From Chryseobacterium sp. (GTDB taxonomy: Bacteria; Bacteroidota; Bacteroidia; Flavobacteriales; Weeksellaceae), in the NCBI GenBank assembly GCA_018260475.1, contig JAGLBA010000007.1, positions 37,397 to 101,396 on the forward strand: a stretch of 64,000 bases of DNA, read 5' to 3'. This document shows, one piece after another, positions 16,880-27,382 of this stretch; positions within the stretch are counted from its first letter, which is position 1; every line of letters starts with the position of its first letter. The notes under the pieces are model-generated. The model worked only from the letters and a program-made list of their open reading frames with translations, did not search any database and was not told where the DNA came from. The translations under genes were made by a program, and so were the position numbers.

Positions 16880-19219
16880 TTAAAACGGATAACCAATCGC
16901 GATATTCAAGATCAAATTGTCCTTTCTCCACGAGGAGTTTCCGAAATTGACTTTATCCAAAACCCAGCGCTGGTCTTGTTCAAGATATGGCACGCGGAGC
17001 GGCATTGCCAGATCCAGTCGCAGAATCAAAATGCTGAAGTCCAAACGAAGCCCTACACCCGCACCTACGGCGATTTCTTTTGTCCAGTCTTTGGAGAATT
17101 TTCCACCCGGCCGTGCTGAATCTTCGTTTACGAGCCAGATGTTTCCCGCATCTACAAAGACTGCCGCATTCAGGAATTTATAGATGTTGGCGCGGTATTC
17201 CGCATTTAATTCCAATTTTATATCTCCTGATTGGTCATAGAAGAAAGGGTTTTTTGCCGTTCGAGGATCAAAACTTCCCGGCCCCAAAGTTCTCGCTCGG
17301 AACGCACGGATACTGTTGCTTCCGCCCACATAAAACTGGCGGGAATATGGCACATACTGAGAGTTACCATACGGATAAGCGATCCCGGCGATCAGTCTTG
17401 TCGCGATCTGGCTTTTCTCTGCAAGTTTATGGTAAAATCGAAGGTCTTGTTCTGTTTTCGCGTATTGGCTGAAGGGTACGCCGAACACTTTTTTCTCCTT
17501 TCCCTCTTTAGCATTGGCACCGGAAATCAGTCCGGCCAAAGTACCTGCTAAATCCACCGATCCCTTGTAATAAAAGGTATTGGTTCTCGGCAACATGGTA
17601 TTGGTATAGGTGAAGCTATAGGTAGGCCCTACGATTAATTGAGGCTCCACCACGCGCTTCATAATATAGCGGGAAATATTATTTGGATCGTCTATCTGCG
17701 CCTGGTATTTATCCGTAATGTTCTGTGGTACAACGGCATTGATGTTGATGAGTTTCAATTCATGCTCGCGCTGCGCATCTTCTTTCCAAAGATACCCGAA
17801 GTGTGCATTGAAATTATGAAGCGTATAGAGCGCCTGCCGACTTTGGTATTCGTAGCCTAGACCCATGAAGGTTTTCGGTACATAGGCGCTACTATTTTTA
17901 AAATTAAACGGCGACACCAGTCTCGGAATGGTGAGGGAAACATTGCCCCCAAAGCGGTACACATTATTATTTTCCTTGCCCTCTTTCGGTCCACCAATTT
18001 GCACATCAAAAGCACCGAAAACGGAAGCTTTCAGTTGTTCCGCACCACGGAAGAAATTGCGGTGCGTCCAGTTTAGATTGACTTCGGAACCTACAAAGCT
18101 AGCCGAATTGGTCTTACCGGTTGTCTCCACTTGCAAAGATTGGAACTGTCTCGGCGTGAGCAGATAATAGGCATCAAATTTATTTTTAATAGAATCCGAA
18201 ATCACAAATTGGTTTTTAACAAATTTAAATGTCCCCAGACTAATGAGGCGGTTCAAACTCAAATTGTGATTGGAACGGTTATAAATATCTCCTTTTTTGA
18301 AATAAAGCGCACGGTCGAAGATCTGCGGCTTGAATTTTTTATCAGGGTCAATGATGTACATATCGTTGTAAGCCTGCACACTATCAGTTCCGTAGGGGAT
18401 AATATAGTTTCTGTCGGTCGCGCTTTTCAGATCGTAATCTGCAAAAACCACCACTTTGTCTATGGTAAATTGCTTTTTAGAAAGTTCTGGCGCGTCACCC
18501 TTCAGTTTCACATTTAGATCCACTTTCGGTTCTTTGGCTACGGTGCTGTCCGCCTGCACAATCAGGTTGTCGGGGTGGAAGTAGTAGAAGCCTTTTTCCT
18601 TTAAATGCGCATCTATTCGGTTTCTTTCAGATTTAATGACCGCCAAATCAAACGGGTCTCCTTTTTTCAACAAAGAAGTGGAAACCGTCTGTTGGATTTC
18701 GGCATTCACCTTTGAGGAATCTTTTTCGTAAGTCACCTCGTTGATGAAGTAGCGCGCGCCAGACTTCACCGTGTATATGACTTTGGCAGTTTTGTTTTTG
18801 GTAAGGGTGTCGTGCGTCGCTTTTGCATTGAAATAGCCTTTGTTTTCGGCATAGTTTTGAGCAATATTAGCATTGAAATCACGATCTACATCGCCTAAAA
18901 GCACAGGTTTTTCTCCGATTTTATTTTTTAGCCAGTTGGTAATGCCCTTATCTTTTTTTGGTTGCGGGGTGATGTTGTACACCCAAACGCGTGGCCGCAA
19001 ACCAAGGAAAGAGGTATTTGGTTTTGGGCGCAGATTGTCCTTTATGCCGTCGCGCAAGGTATTTTTATCCTTCTTTTTCATCGTATCGTTCACGATGTTC
19101 ACTTTTGCACCGGTGTACAGGTATTCGCCTTTCTTCAACTTGCTCGTTCCGCAGGAAACCAGCCCGGTGGAAAATGCCGCGGCAACGAGGAACGAAATAT
19201 TAATCTTCTTTTCTTGCAT
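16880..19219 (-). CDS. tamL: BamA/TamA-family outer membrane lipoprotein TamL
   Basis: A 779-residue outer membrane protein. Residues 1-23 are a lipoprotein leader with lipobox LVSC, as in the Bacteroidota TamL variant of TamA. POTRA-like repeats fill about residues 60-380. From about 390 to the end is a 16-strand Omp85 barrel, with the lid-lock type motif near SNSIRAFRARTLGPGSF and a C-terminal IAIGYPF strand. It would work with TamB to insert or move proteins or lipids at the outer membrane. Its start overlaps the tamB 3' end by 20 bases, so the two are coupled and encode one complex. Gene order tamB then tamL is the reverse of the E. coli tamA-tamB order. Confidence 0.9.
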   Translation of the reverse strand: MQEKKINISFLVAAAFSTGLVSCGTSKLKKGEYLYTGAKVNIVNDTMKKKDKNTLRDGIKDNLRPKPNTSFLGLRPRVWVYNITPQPKKDKGITNWLKNKIGEKPVLLGDVDRDFNANIAQNYAENKGYFNAKATHDTLTKNKTAKVIYTVKSGARYFINEVTYEKDSSKVNAEIQQTVSTSLLKKGDPFDLAVIKSERNRIDAHLKEKGFYYFHPDNLIVQADSTVAKEPKVDLNVKLKGDAPELSKKQFTIDKVVVFADYDLKSATDRNYIIPYGTDSVQAYNDMYIIDPDKKFKPQIFDRALYFKKGDIYNRSNHNLSLNRLISLGTFKFVKNQFVISDSIKNKFDAYYLLTPRQFQSLQVETTGKTNSASFVGSEVNLNWTHRNFFRGAEQLKASVFGAFDVQIGGPKEGKENNNVYRFGGNVSLTIPRLVSPFNFKNSSAYVPKTFMGLGYEYQSRQALYTLHNFNAHFGYLWKEDAQREHELKLININAVVPQNITDKYQAQIDDPNNISRYIMKRVVEPQLIVGPTYSFTYTNTMLPRTNTFYYKGSVDLAGTLAGLISGANAKEGKEKKVFGVPFSQYAKTEQDLRFYHKLAEKSQIATRLIAGIAYPYGNSQYVPYSRQFYVGGSNSIRAFRARTLGPGSFDPRTAKNPFFYDQSGDIKLELNAEYRANIYKFLNAAVFVDAGNIWLVNEDSARPGGKFSKDWTKEIAVGAGVGLRLDFSILILRLDLAMPLRVPYLEQDQRWVLDKVNFGNSSWRKDNLILNIAIGYPF

Positions 19220-22200
19220 TTTTTCTCTGTTCTCTTAGGTTTTTACGAAGTTCCTTATTTTTCTTTTGATTTTCAATAAGTTCTCGGAACTTATCATAAT
19301 CCAAAGTAATGATGAATCCAAGTCCGGTCTCGATGATCTGCCCCTGCAAAGCCACTTGGTATTGGTTTTTGCGGTAAGCGCGCAGCATGTAGCGGCCGTC
19401 TTTGGAAAGTTGATAATCTATGGCAATATCTCCCGCGATATTCGTGGTCTGCTCGTTTTGGCGTGCCTGTCCTTCCAGTCCAAAGTTGCTACCCACGCTT
19501 ATTTTCAGGCGGTCGTTCAGGAATCTTTTGGATAGAGCCACATTCAGGTCGGTGCGCGTATTTTTATTTCCGGAGCTATAATCTTCGGAAGATTGAAGGT
19601 CGAAATCCATATCCACACCGGCGATCAGGTCACCTGCCAAATCATTCAGCGTCTGGCTCAGTAGTCGGCTCACACTCTGTCTTGCGAGGGCTTCCGCAGA
19701 AAGTCCGGTTTGGCTTTCAAAAGGATTTTCTCCCACGAAACGGCCCAATGCGAGGAGCGCAAACACCTGCTTATTCATTTCGGAAGGTTCGTTTCGGATT
19801 TGATCCAGTTTTGCTTTCGTATTATCCATCACGGAAGTCGCCACGCCAGGGTTGCTTTCGTCCATTGTAATATCGAAGGTGATGACCGGTTTCAATAGTT
19901 CCCCCGTCATTTTCAGCAAAGTGTTGAAAGGGATTCGCTGTTTATATTGGTTGATTTCTGCCGCCGATCCCGTGATTTGCTGCTGCACTAGATCCAGCGG
20001 TGCGGCTTCGGTGCGGTATACAGCGGTGATATCTAGATTTGCATCCGTAGGCTCGCCATTCCAGGTAATCATACTGCCTTTTTGGATCTCAAATTTACGA
20101 CTCAGTAGGCTTAATGACATTTCATAAGCACCTTTTTCCACTTCATAAGTACCTACCAGCGTGGTTTTTCCAGAAGGATCTATCCCGCCCGTCAATCTTG
20201 CCGTACCTTGCAGTTTCACGAAATCACCGTTGGCTTTGTCTATAATTAATGAAATTTTTGCCTCTTTATCTATATCGATATTCACATTCACATCCAGACC
20301 TTTTACATCTGTCTCTGCGGAAATTGTGTCAGCTTCTATTGTACCGTTCAGCGCCAATTGGTCTTTGTCAATGAATTCTACAATGCCTTTTCTGTCCTGC
20401 AAAGTTGGGGAAGTTTGTGGCAAAACGAAGGTAAAATCGGTGATGTCCGTTACAGATAATTTTCCGTCCACTTTTGGGAGGTCCATATTTCCTTTTATGT
20501 TGAGGTCGGCATCGATAGCCAAAACACCGTACATCAATTTATCCATATCCTTTTTGGCATCCACTACTTTGAAATCTTCGGCTTTTACCGTCATATCAAA
20601 GATGAAATTTTTGTAATCTGTGGTCAATACGCCACCGTTGATCACCATTGCGTTTTCGGCTTCATCTTTTACCTTGAAGTTATCCAGCATAATTCCACGG
20701 CGCGTGAAGTGGATTTCGTCATTGATGTTTCTAAAATTACTTCCCGTTTTGGTGATTTCCATCCCGGCATCATTAAACCTTAAAGTCCCCAAAATACTTG
20801 GGCTTTTGGTGGTTCCTGTGATGTCCAGTTTTCCGGAAAGGTAGCCTTCGCCCCGGCTGATGGCGTTTTGTGTGAAGCCTTGCAAACTCTTCATTTGCAG
20901 TTGTCGCATATCCAAAACCAGATCGAAAGAAGAATTTGGAACGCTGTAATTTCCGGTAATTGCTACATCATTATCATATCCGGACAAGCGTATATCGGTT
21001 TTTATCAAAGTCGGTGTGCTGTTAAAGACTTTGATGTCTATATTTCCTACAGGATTGCTATACATTACTAAATCAGATACTTTCATATCGGAAGTGAAAC
21101 TCATGTTTTTACCTAAATTCTGGATGCGCGCGGTTCCATTTATGGTTCCGGCAGCCGGCAGAGAGTCTTTTTTAATGATTTCGGTAATGGTTTCTATTTT
21201 AAAATTCTCAATCGCCACATTCAGCGGACTTCGTACGGAGTGGCTTTCAGATTGCAACGCGATGCGGCTTCCGTCTTTAGAAAGGACAAAATTATCCGCG
21301 ATAATTCCTCCCGGTGCCATCGTCAGTTTGTTGCCCGGCGCCACTTCCCACGGCATATAGTTTAGGGTCAGCCCGTCTGGATTCAGTGCAAGTTCCGTCA
21401 TGTTTCCTATGGATTTGGCGGTTCCTGCGATCAGGAATTTCACGGCATCTTTTTCATCTTTTGTAGAGATATTGTAGGTGATGGTGTTGTTTTTAATATC
21501 GCCATTCGCATTGATTTTCATTAATGCCAGTTTCTCGCTTTTCACTTCGTCTGCCGTTAGGTTGTAAACCAGCGCGCCGCTTTCGCTGTTTAGTGTAATT
21601 AGCCCGTTGGTAATTGTGTTAGCGCCGTAAGTCATTTGTGGAATGGTTCCGTTTACCACCAAAAGCCGGGTATCAGCATTGAAATTTCCGTTGAGGTCTA
21701 TGGTTTCAAACGATTTCAGTTCCGGAACAAATTTCCGGATGAGATCATCATCTTTCAGTTTTCCGGTGAAGGTGAAGTATTGGTGCGGGTCTATCCGTTT
21801 GCGGCTGCGGTGTGTGTTGTAATATTCGTCCACGGTTTGCATCAGCGCTTCGCCGATTTGCGTGAGTTTGTATTTCCCGTTGAGTTCAATATCCGCGATT
21901 TGGGAATTTAAAACCAAACTATTCCCTGCGTTTGTGGAAACTGCCTTCAAGTAAATTTCTTGCAGCGGATATACTTCCTTGCCATCCGACATTGCGAAGC
22001 GGTTCATAGTGAGTTCCCCGTTCAGGAAATCGGGGTTCATATTGGTGAAGTTGGCCTTAATGTCGCCCGCCAAAGTCATTGGTTTGGAATAAAAACCAAG
22101 AGCATATAAATCCAGTTTGCGGATGTCGCCCGACATATTCAAAGTCGGATTTTTCTCGTTATACACGCCATTTGCCACAATTTTCAAGTTCGCATTTGGG

Positions 22201-24251
22201 TCGGCGGAGTTTAGGTTTACGGCGTAGGCACCGCGGTTCAGTTTGCCTTTCAGCACCATGTTTTGATAATGGTAGCCTTTGTAATCGAAGCGTTTTATAT
22301 TCCCGGAAATATCGGCATATCCTTTTGCAGGATCAAAGCCTTGCCCTTTCGCTACTACCACGCCAGTCGCTATGCCGAGGTCTTTATTTTGAATAATTTT
22401 ACCGATTTGCAGTGCGCGCAGGTCAGCTTTCACATCATACCGTTCCGCTCCATTGTTGCGCATATCGGCGATGGCGTCTATTTTGGCGTCGCCCAATGTG
22501 GAATTTAAAGTAAGGTCTGCCGATAGATTTTTGGCAACACCTTTCGCCTTACCACGAATGGTAAAAGCCGATGGCAATGAAATATTGCTCGGAATAGTAC
22601 CTTTCGGGACCAAAGAGTAGATGGCTTTTGCAGTCGAAGAAAGTTCGTGAATATTAAGGTCAAACCACATACGTTCGGGTTTCGTAGCGTTCATGATGTG
22701 TCCGGAACCTACCACCACGGTTTTGTCCAGCCCGGTCATCCTCAATCGGTTGATGCGCAGATCATCCATCGTGCCTTTCACCTCGGTATCAAGGTTTACA
22801 ACGGCGTTCGGATAAGTGTTAAAAGGTGCTGTACTGCGCAACGATGGAACAAGGTTGATAATATCCGTAAATGCGATTTTTGTATTCCGAAGATTGGCAT
22901 ACATTCGTACGGAACCGGGGTTGGCAGAGAGTTGCTGGATGGAATTATAATCCAAAATCACTTCGTCCCGTAATACCGTTTTCGGAGTTTCTAAATAAAG
23001 CGATTTCAGGTAGGCTTGTTTTTCGGAATAAAGAAAATCTGTGTTGAAATTAAGTATGTTAAGTCCCGCCGCTTCTTTGATTTGGGCATTGTTCACCGTT
23101 CCGGCGTAGTAATCTTTGTTCATTTTAAAATTTCGCAATTCTAAATTAAGTTTGCTGAAATTCAAATGATTAGGATCCAATCCGCCTTTTCTGCCTTCTG
23201 CGGTATTGTTGTACTTCACCTTCACATCATCCAAAACCAATTTGTTGGTTACCAGTTGCAGAGGTGCGCCGCGGTCATTTCGGTTATCTTCCACGGCTTC
23301 GGCTTTTGGTGCGGTTTTTTTCGGTGTGGAAGGGAGGAAAAGATTTGCGTCGATATTAGCGCCTGCAAGAAGCACATTATCAATCGAATATGTATTTTTT
23401 TCAAAATCTATCCCCCGAACTTTTGTTGAAAATTCTTTGAACAAAACTTTAGCAAAAGTTTTAGAATTATCATCCCCGTAATCCACATTGAAATTGGTCA
23501 ATTTTATCCCATTCAATGCCAATTTTAGGGGCTTTTTCTCACGCAGGGAATCCACTTTTTGCTCTACTTCGCCGGCGACTTCTTCAATCAAGTCTTGTTT
23601 TAATTTAAATTTAGCGCCATCCATCACAATATCGCCCAGAGCGTAGTTGTTTTGGTCTAAATTAAAGGTGCGGACGCGCGTATCGAAATATTTGAAGGAA
23701 ACGGCAATGTCATTCCTTGCCTGATTATCAATAAAGGTGACACCCACATTTTGGAGCTTTATTTTATCTAATGATAAGATGAACGGCTTGGATGGGCTTT
23801 CCTCTTTTTCCTTTGTGGCAAAAGCCTCTTTGATATAATCGTAGTTGAAACTACCGTTTTTATTACGCACAACATTGGCTTTCACGCCGTCTAAATCTAT
23901 GGAAGTCAGGTCGGCTTTGTTCTTCAAAAGTTGGGGAATACTCAACCCAACATCGAATTTATGAACGAACAAGAGCGTATCCACATCGCGCCCTTGGAGG
24001 AAGAGGTCCTCCATAATCAGGCTGTTTGGGAATGCCACTTTCACGCGTTTGATGGAGACTTTGGTCTCTATTTTTTTCTGAAGATAATTTACGAGCCGCG
24101 TTTTCAGGAAATCCTGTCCGGCATCGGTCTGCACAGCAAAAATAAGTGCCGCGACGATCACGGCCAGTCCCACAACAATGTAAACCACCCACTTGAGTGC
24201 TTTTGCGATTGTAAACTTAGATTCTGGTTGTTTTTTCTCTTCTCTACCCAT
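19200..24251 (-). CDS. tamB: Translocation and assembly module protein TamB
   Basis: A 1683-residue protein anchored by one N-terminal membrane helix (about residues 18-41, YIVVGLAVIVAALIFAV). The rest is a long series of short beta strands of the AsmA/TamB type, forming a bridge-like groove through the periplasm. The C-terminal roughly 400 residues are the conserved TamB (DUF490) domain: KGAYEMSLSLLSRKFEIQKG, ITWNGEPTDANLDITAVYRT and a terminal NFGLEGQ...GLGFIITLDYDKF segment. It is longer than E. coli TamB (1259 residues), as is usual in Bacteroidota. It is expressed from a -7 box very close to the ATG and overlaps tamL. Confidence 0.92.
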   Translation of the reverse strand: MGREEKKQPESKFTIAKALKWVVYIVVGLAVIVAALIFAVQTDAGQDFLKTRLVNYLQKKIETKVSIKRVKVAFPNSLIMEDLFLQGRDVDTLLFVHKFDVGLSIPQLLKNKADLTSIDLDGVKANVVRNKNGSFNYDYIKEAFATKEKEESPSKPFILSLDKIKLQNVGVTFIDNQARNDIAVSFKYFDTRVRTFNLDQNNYALGDIVMDGAKFKLKQDLIEEVAGEVEQKVDSLREKKPLKLALNGIKLTNFNVDYGDDNSKTFAKVLFKEFSTKVRGIDFEKNTYSIDNVLLAGANIDANLFLPSTPKKTAPKAEAVEDNRNDRGAPLQLVTNKLVLDDVKVKYNNTAEGRKGGLDPNHLNFSKLNLELRNFKMNKDYYAGTVNNAQIKEAAGLNILNFNTDFLYSEKQAYLKSLYLETPKTVLRDEVILDYNSIQQLSANPGSVRMYANLRNTKIAFTDIINLVPSLRSTAPFNTYPNAVVNLDTEVKGTMDDLRINRLRMTGLDKTVVVGSGHIMNATKPERMWFDLNIHELSSTAKAIYSLVPKGTIPSNISLPSAFTIRGKAKGVAKNLSADLTLNSTLGDAKIDAIADMRNNGAERYDVKADLRALQIGKIIQNKDLGIATGVVVAKGQGFDPAKGYADISGNIKRFDYKGYHYQNMVLKGKLNRGAYAVNLNSADPNANLKIVANGVYNEKNPTLNMSGDIRKLDLYALGFYSKPMTLAGDIKANFTNMNPDFLNGELTMNRFAMSDGKEVYPLQEIYLKAVSTNAGNSLVLNSQIADIELNGKYKLTQIGEALMQTVDEYYNTHRSRKRIDPHQYFTFTGKLKDDDLIRKFVPELKSFETIDLNGNFNADTRLLVVNGTIPQMTYGANTITNGLITLNSESGALVYNLTADEVKSEKLALMKINANGDIKNNTITYNISTKDEKDAVKFLIAGTAKSIGNMTELALNPDGLTLNYMPWEVAPGNKLTMAPGGIIADNFVLSKDGSRIALQSESHSVRSPLNVAIENFKIETITEIIKKDSLPAAGTINGTARIQNLGKNMSFTSDMKVSDLVMYSNPVGNIDIKVFNSTPTLIKTDIRLSGYDNDVAITGNYSVPNSSFDLVLDMRQLQMKSLQGFTQNAISRGEGYLSGKLDITGTTKSPSILGTLRFNDAGMEITKTGSNFRNINDEIHFTRRGIMLDNFKVKDEAENAMVINGGVLTTDYKNFIFDMTVKAEDFKVVDAKKDMDKLMYGVLAIDADLNIKGNMDLPKVDGKLSVTDITDFTFVLPQTSPTLQDRKGIVEFIDKDQLALNGTIEADTISAETDVKGLDVNVNIDIDKEAKISLIIDKANGDFVKLQGTARLTGGIDPSGKTTLVGTYEVEKGAYEMSLSLLSRKFEIQKGSMITWNGEPTDANLDITAVYRTEAAPLDLVQQQITGSAAEINQYKQRIPFNTLLKMTGELLKPVITFDITMDESNPGVATSVMDNTKAKLDQIRNEPSEMNKQVFALLALGRFVGENPFESQTGLSAEALARQSVSRLLSQTLNDLAGDLIAGVDMDFDLQSSEDYSSGNKNTRTDLNVALSKRFLNDRLKISVGSNFGLEGQARQNEQTTNIAGDIAIDYQLSKDGRYMLRAYRKNQYQVALQGQIIETGLGFIITLDYDKFRELIENQKKNKELRKNLREQRKNARKED

Positions 24252-24258
24252 AGCAGCA

Positions 24259-24266
24259 CAAAGGTA
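24259..24266 (-). promoter_or_regulatory. -7 box TACCTTTG of tamB-tamL
   Basis: Minus-strand TACCTTTG matches TAnnTTTG and ends 7 bases before the tamB ATG, implying a very short leader. Confidence 0.5.
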
Positions 24267-24380
24267 GTAAATACGGAATTAATAACCGCTGTATGAATGC
24301 TTTGTAATGTTGAAGCGCGGCTATTTTTATCTATTTTTTAACAAAAACCGATTCCTGTATTTTTTTCTATGTTAAAAATT

Positions 24381-24388
24381 TAAATTTG
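24381..24388 (+). promoter_or_regulatory. -7 box TAAATTTG of purK
   Basis: An exact TAnnTTTG match. An in-frame TTG lies inside it, so purK most likely starts at the ATG at 24404. Confidence 0.55.
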
Positions 24389-24403
24389 CATAAAATTTTG
24401 AAA

Positions 24404-25513
24404 ATGAAAATAGGAATACTTGGCGGCGGACAACTTGGAAGAATGTTCATACAGAACGCTTTGAAATATGATGATGAATTTTTTGTGCTGGATCCCTCCG
24501 AGCAATGTTCATGTGCCAACATTTCGCATTTCACGAAGGGTGATTTTAATGACTATCAATCGGTAATGTATTTTGGTAAAGATAAAGATGTGGTTACCAT
24601 CGAAATCGAGCATGTGAATGCAGATGCCTTGCAAGAACTCGAAAATCAAGGTGTAAAGGTAATCCCAAATGCTGGTATTATCAAAATTATACAGCAGAAA
24701 ATGCTTCAAAAAGAGTTTTATAAAAAACATGATATTCCAACATCTAAATTTCAAAATATTCTAAATAAAGCGGAGGCCAACTTCCCCCTGCCTTTTGTTC
24801 AAAAAATGAATACGGGTGGCTACGATGGCAAAGGCGTGCAGATTATCCGTACCGAGGAAGATTTGAAAAAAATGTGGAATTCACCTTCTGTTTTGGAGGA
24901 TCTAGTAGATATTGATAAAGAGCTTTCCGTGATTGTTGCCATTAATGAAAATGGCGATTCCCAGACATTTCCAATTACAGAAATGGTAGCCAATCCTAAA
25001 CTAAACCTTTTGGATTTCAATATTTGCCCGGCTGAAATTTCTAATGAAGTAGAGGTGCAAATTTCAAGTATCACCAAGAAATTTGTAAAGGCTGCCGGCT
25101 CACCGGGACTGTTCGCCATAGAACTTCTTTTGGATAAAAAGGGTAAAGTCTGGGTAAACGAAACAGCGCCCAGACTGCATAATTCCGGACACCAAACGCA
25201 GGAAGGAAATGCCAATTCTCAGTTCGAGCAGATGTACCGCGTGGTAAAAAATCTGCCACTTGCCGATACCGATGCACTTGGTTTTTCAGGTATGCTCAAT
25301 TTGGTTGGCGAAGAAAACCATACCGGAAAAGTGAAGTATGAAGGTTTGGAAGATGTTTTAAAATTACCGCAAACCTACATCCACCTCTACGGAAAAACCG
25401 ATACGAAACCGGGCAGAAAAATGGGACACATAAATGTAATTGCGGAATCCCGTGAAGCGCTTTTGGAAAAACTCATCCGGATAAAAGGTATGGTGAAAGT
25501 GGTGGCTGAGTAA
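24404..25513 (+). CDS. purK: N5-carboxyaminoimidazole ribonucleotide synthase
   Basis: A 369-residue ATP-grasp enzyme. The N-terminus MKIGILGGGQLGRM is the diagnostic PurK nucleotide-binding loop. GGYDGKGVQI is the ATP-grasp loop, and ELLLDKKGKVWVNETAPRLHNSGH holds the metal-binding residues. PurK carboxylates AIR with bicarbonate and ATP to give N5-CAIR, which PurE then rearranges. purE lies 1.9 kb downstream on the same strand, separated by an oppositely oriented transporter gene and a repeat, so each gene has its own promoter. The start is the ATG at 24404 because the longer frame starts within the -7 box. Confidence 0.94.
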   Translation: MKIGILGGGQLGRMFIQNALKYDDEFFVLDPSEQCSCANISHFTKGDFNDYQSVMYFGKDKDVVTIEIEHVNADALQELENQGVKVIPNAGIIKIIQQKMLQKEFYKKHDIPTSKFQNILNKAEANFPLPFVQKMNTGGYDGKGVQIIRTEEDLKKMWNSPSVLEDLVDIDKELSVIVAINENGDSQTFPITEMVANPKLNLLDFNICPAEISNEVEVQISSITKKFVKAAGSPGLFAIELLLDKKGKVWVNETAPRLHNSGHQTQEGNANSQFEQMYRVVKNLPLADTDALGFSGMLNLVGEENHTGKVKYEGLEDVLKLPQTYIHLYGKTDTKPGRKMGHINVIAESREALLEKLIRIKGMVKVVAE

Positions 25514-26198
25514 CAAGATTTCCATATTTTTATAAATGAAAGTTTTGGAGACTACTAAAGCAGTTCTGGACTAACTAAAAGCAATAAAGCCTTTTCTGTA
25601 ACAGGAATATTCGGTTGCAAAGATTGGTGTAGTTGGTTCTTTTGCAGATTTAGTCTTACCGGCGAGAGGGATGTAAACATTTTGGTGGAGTCTGAAAAAT
25701 CGATTACCGATTGGCTTGAAATTTTTTCACCCTTAAAATTTTTCTTGAAAATTATCTTGGAAAAAAGAGTGTCCTTTTGACAAAATAAGCTTTGAAATCT
25801 CATATTAAAGATGATTTTTTATTTAAAACCAAATAAATTTGAAAAAAATTCTGAAAGGGCATATAAAATGTCGTTAGATGATATTCTATTGTCCATCAGT
25901 AGGGTATAGGATTGTATTTCGGAATTGATTACGATATTATTGGGGATATCGCAGTTAATTATTTTACCCAAAATATATTGGAAATAGAGAATATTGATTA
26001 AAATTTATTTCCCCTAAATCCGTCAAAAATTTTATAAGTTGTTCCATACAACCACTCCAACATAGGTTCTAACCACAAAGCCACAAAAGTCTACAAAGGA
26101 TACAAATAAGTTCAATCTGTGCAATCTGCGAGAGTTTCATGATGAAACACGCACTTTCGATACTTTATGCCTCAAACCCAAAACATAGAACTTGTTAC
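25514..26198. other. Intergenic stretch, no supported gene
   Basis: About 690 bases between purK and the B-type repeat. An 82-codon frame at 25555-25803 on the minus strand has no recognisable family and I do not call it. From about 26045 to 26190 the sequence is the A- and C-rich filler (ACCACAAAGCCACAAAAG type) that is common between Bacteroidota genes. I see no terminator or RNA gene. Confidence 0.4.
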
Positions 26199-26324
26199 AC
26201 GGCGAATCGCGTGCGGCCGGGATCGCAGCGGCTACCCCGCAGCAAGCGGAGGGAAAGTAGTGCGGCATATTTGTAAGCGTGGGCGCGAGGAGTAATAGCG
26301 AAGAGCGCGATAAGCCGCCCAAAA
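26199..26324 (-). repeat. GC-rich interspersed element, family B copy 1
   Basis: Read on the minus strand, the element begins TTTTGGGCGGCTTATCG, carries CGCTATTAC in place of CGCTATATC, has a variable GC-rich core, and ends GATCCCGGCCGCACGCGATTCGCCGT. The same ends occur in copy 2 at 51744-51870. It directly follows the transporter stop codon (3 bases), in sense with that gene, and may serve as its 3' end. Confidence 0.7.
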
Positions 26325-26327
26325 TAT

Positions 26328-27227
26328 TTATTTTTTTCGGCGGAACATATCCGGACTATAATTCGTGATGAATACGCCGCTAATGATGAGCGCCGCCGCG
26401 ATGATGAATTTCGTGGTAATTGGTTCGTCCAAAAGCAGCCAGCCCAGGGTGATGGCGATAATCGTATTGATGTACGACATCAGGGAAATTTGTGTTGCGG
26501 TAATCTTGGTAAGGGCGTAACTGAACGCGAAAAATGCCGCAACGGAACCGAAAACCGCCAGATAGACCATTGCGGAAATGCTCCGCAAGGACCAGTTTTG
26601 GATTATGAGATTTTCTTTGAAAACGACTGCTAAAATCAGTTGTGCAATTCCCGCAAATAAGAACTGGTAGAAGAGGTTCAGGAATATATTGTTGCTTTTA
26701 TAATTGATTTTTTTGGAGTAAATGGTTCCCCCTGCCCAGCCAGAAATCGCGATGAGCATGAGGATGATTCCGATGCGGAAATCGGGGTTCATAAAGTCTT
26801 TCAGTCCGTCCCAAAAGATGAAAATGATGCCGCTGAATCCCAGTAAAACGCCTAATAGTGAGCGGATAGTGAATTTCTGCAACCCCACCGAAACGCTTCC
26901 AATAAAAATGAGCAACGGTGAGGAGGCAGTCATAAGTGATGCCAGACTGCTGGTGACGCGCGTTTCGGCAACCGTGGTAAGACCATTGGCGATGATGAAC
27001 AAGAGGATGGAGAGCGTGATCTGGATACGGAGGTTTTTCCATCCTACCCATTTTAGTTTTTTTTGAAATAGAAGAATCACAGCCAGAATTATCGCCGCTA
27101 AAAGTTGGCGAAATCCTGCCACAAACCATGGTGGAATGGTCTCCACTGCCACACGGATTCCCAAAAATGTGGTGCCCCAGATAAGGGAAATCGCTACAAG
27201 CGCTAGTAATAGTCTATTGTCTTTCAA
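26328..27227 (-). CDS. EamA/DMT-family transporter
   Basis: A 299-residue inner membrane protein with ten predicted membrane helices in two EamA repeats (about 8-140 and 155-292). SLIWGTTFLGIRVAVETIPP at the N-terminus and LLDEPITTKFIIAAALIISGVFI near the end are typical of the RhaT/EamA group. Members export amino acids, metabolites or drugs; the substrate is unknown. It lies opposite to and between purK and purE. A B-type repeat sits right at its 3' end. Confidence 0.88.
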   Translation of the reverse strand: MKDNRLLLALVAISLIWGTTFLGIRVAVETIPPWFVAGFRQLLAAIILAVILLFQKKLKWVGWKNLRIQITLSILLFIIANGLTTVAETRVTSSLASLMTASSPLLIFIGSVSVGLQKFTIRSLLGVLLGFSGIIFIFWDGLKDFMNPDFRIGIILMLIAISGWAGGTIYSKKINYKSNNIFLNLFYQFLFAGIAQLILAVVFKENLIIQNWSLRSISAMVYLAVFGSVAAFFAFSYALTKITATQISLMSYINTIIAITLGWLLLDEPITTKFIIAAALIISGVFITNYSPDMFRRKK

Positions 27228-27354
27228 GATTGTTTTGGAATTAAGTTGTGAATATATTTAAATTAATGGCAAAAAACAAGTGGTTTGCTTTTATTTTTCA
27301 ATGAATCGCCTAATGATATATCCCAGATTGTGTATGGATTAGGGCTTTATTATT

Positions 27355-27362
27355 TACCTTTG
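27355..27362 (+). promoter_or_regulatory. -7 box TACCTTTG of purE
   Basis: An exact TAnnTTTG match 20 bases before the purE ATG. Confidence 0.5.
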
Positions 27363-27382
27363 GGGAATTAATTTTAAGATTT

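Noticed and set aside
25555-25803. An 82-codon minus-strand frame behind purK.
   Set aside because: No recognisable family or promoter, and Ser/Leu/Lys-rich AT-driven composition.
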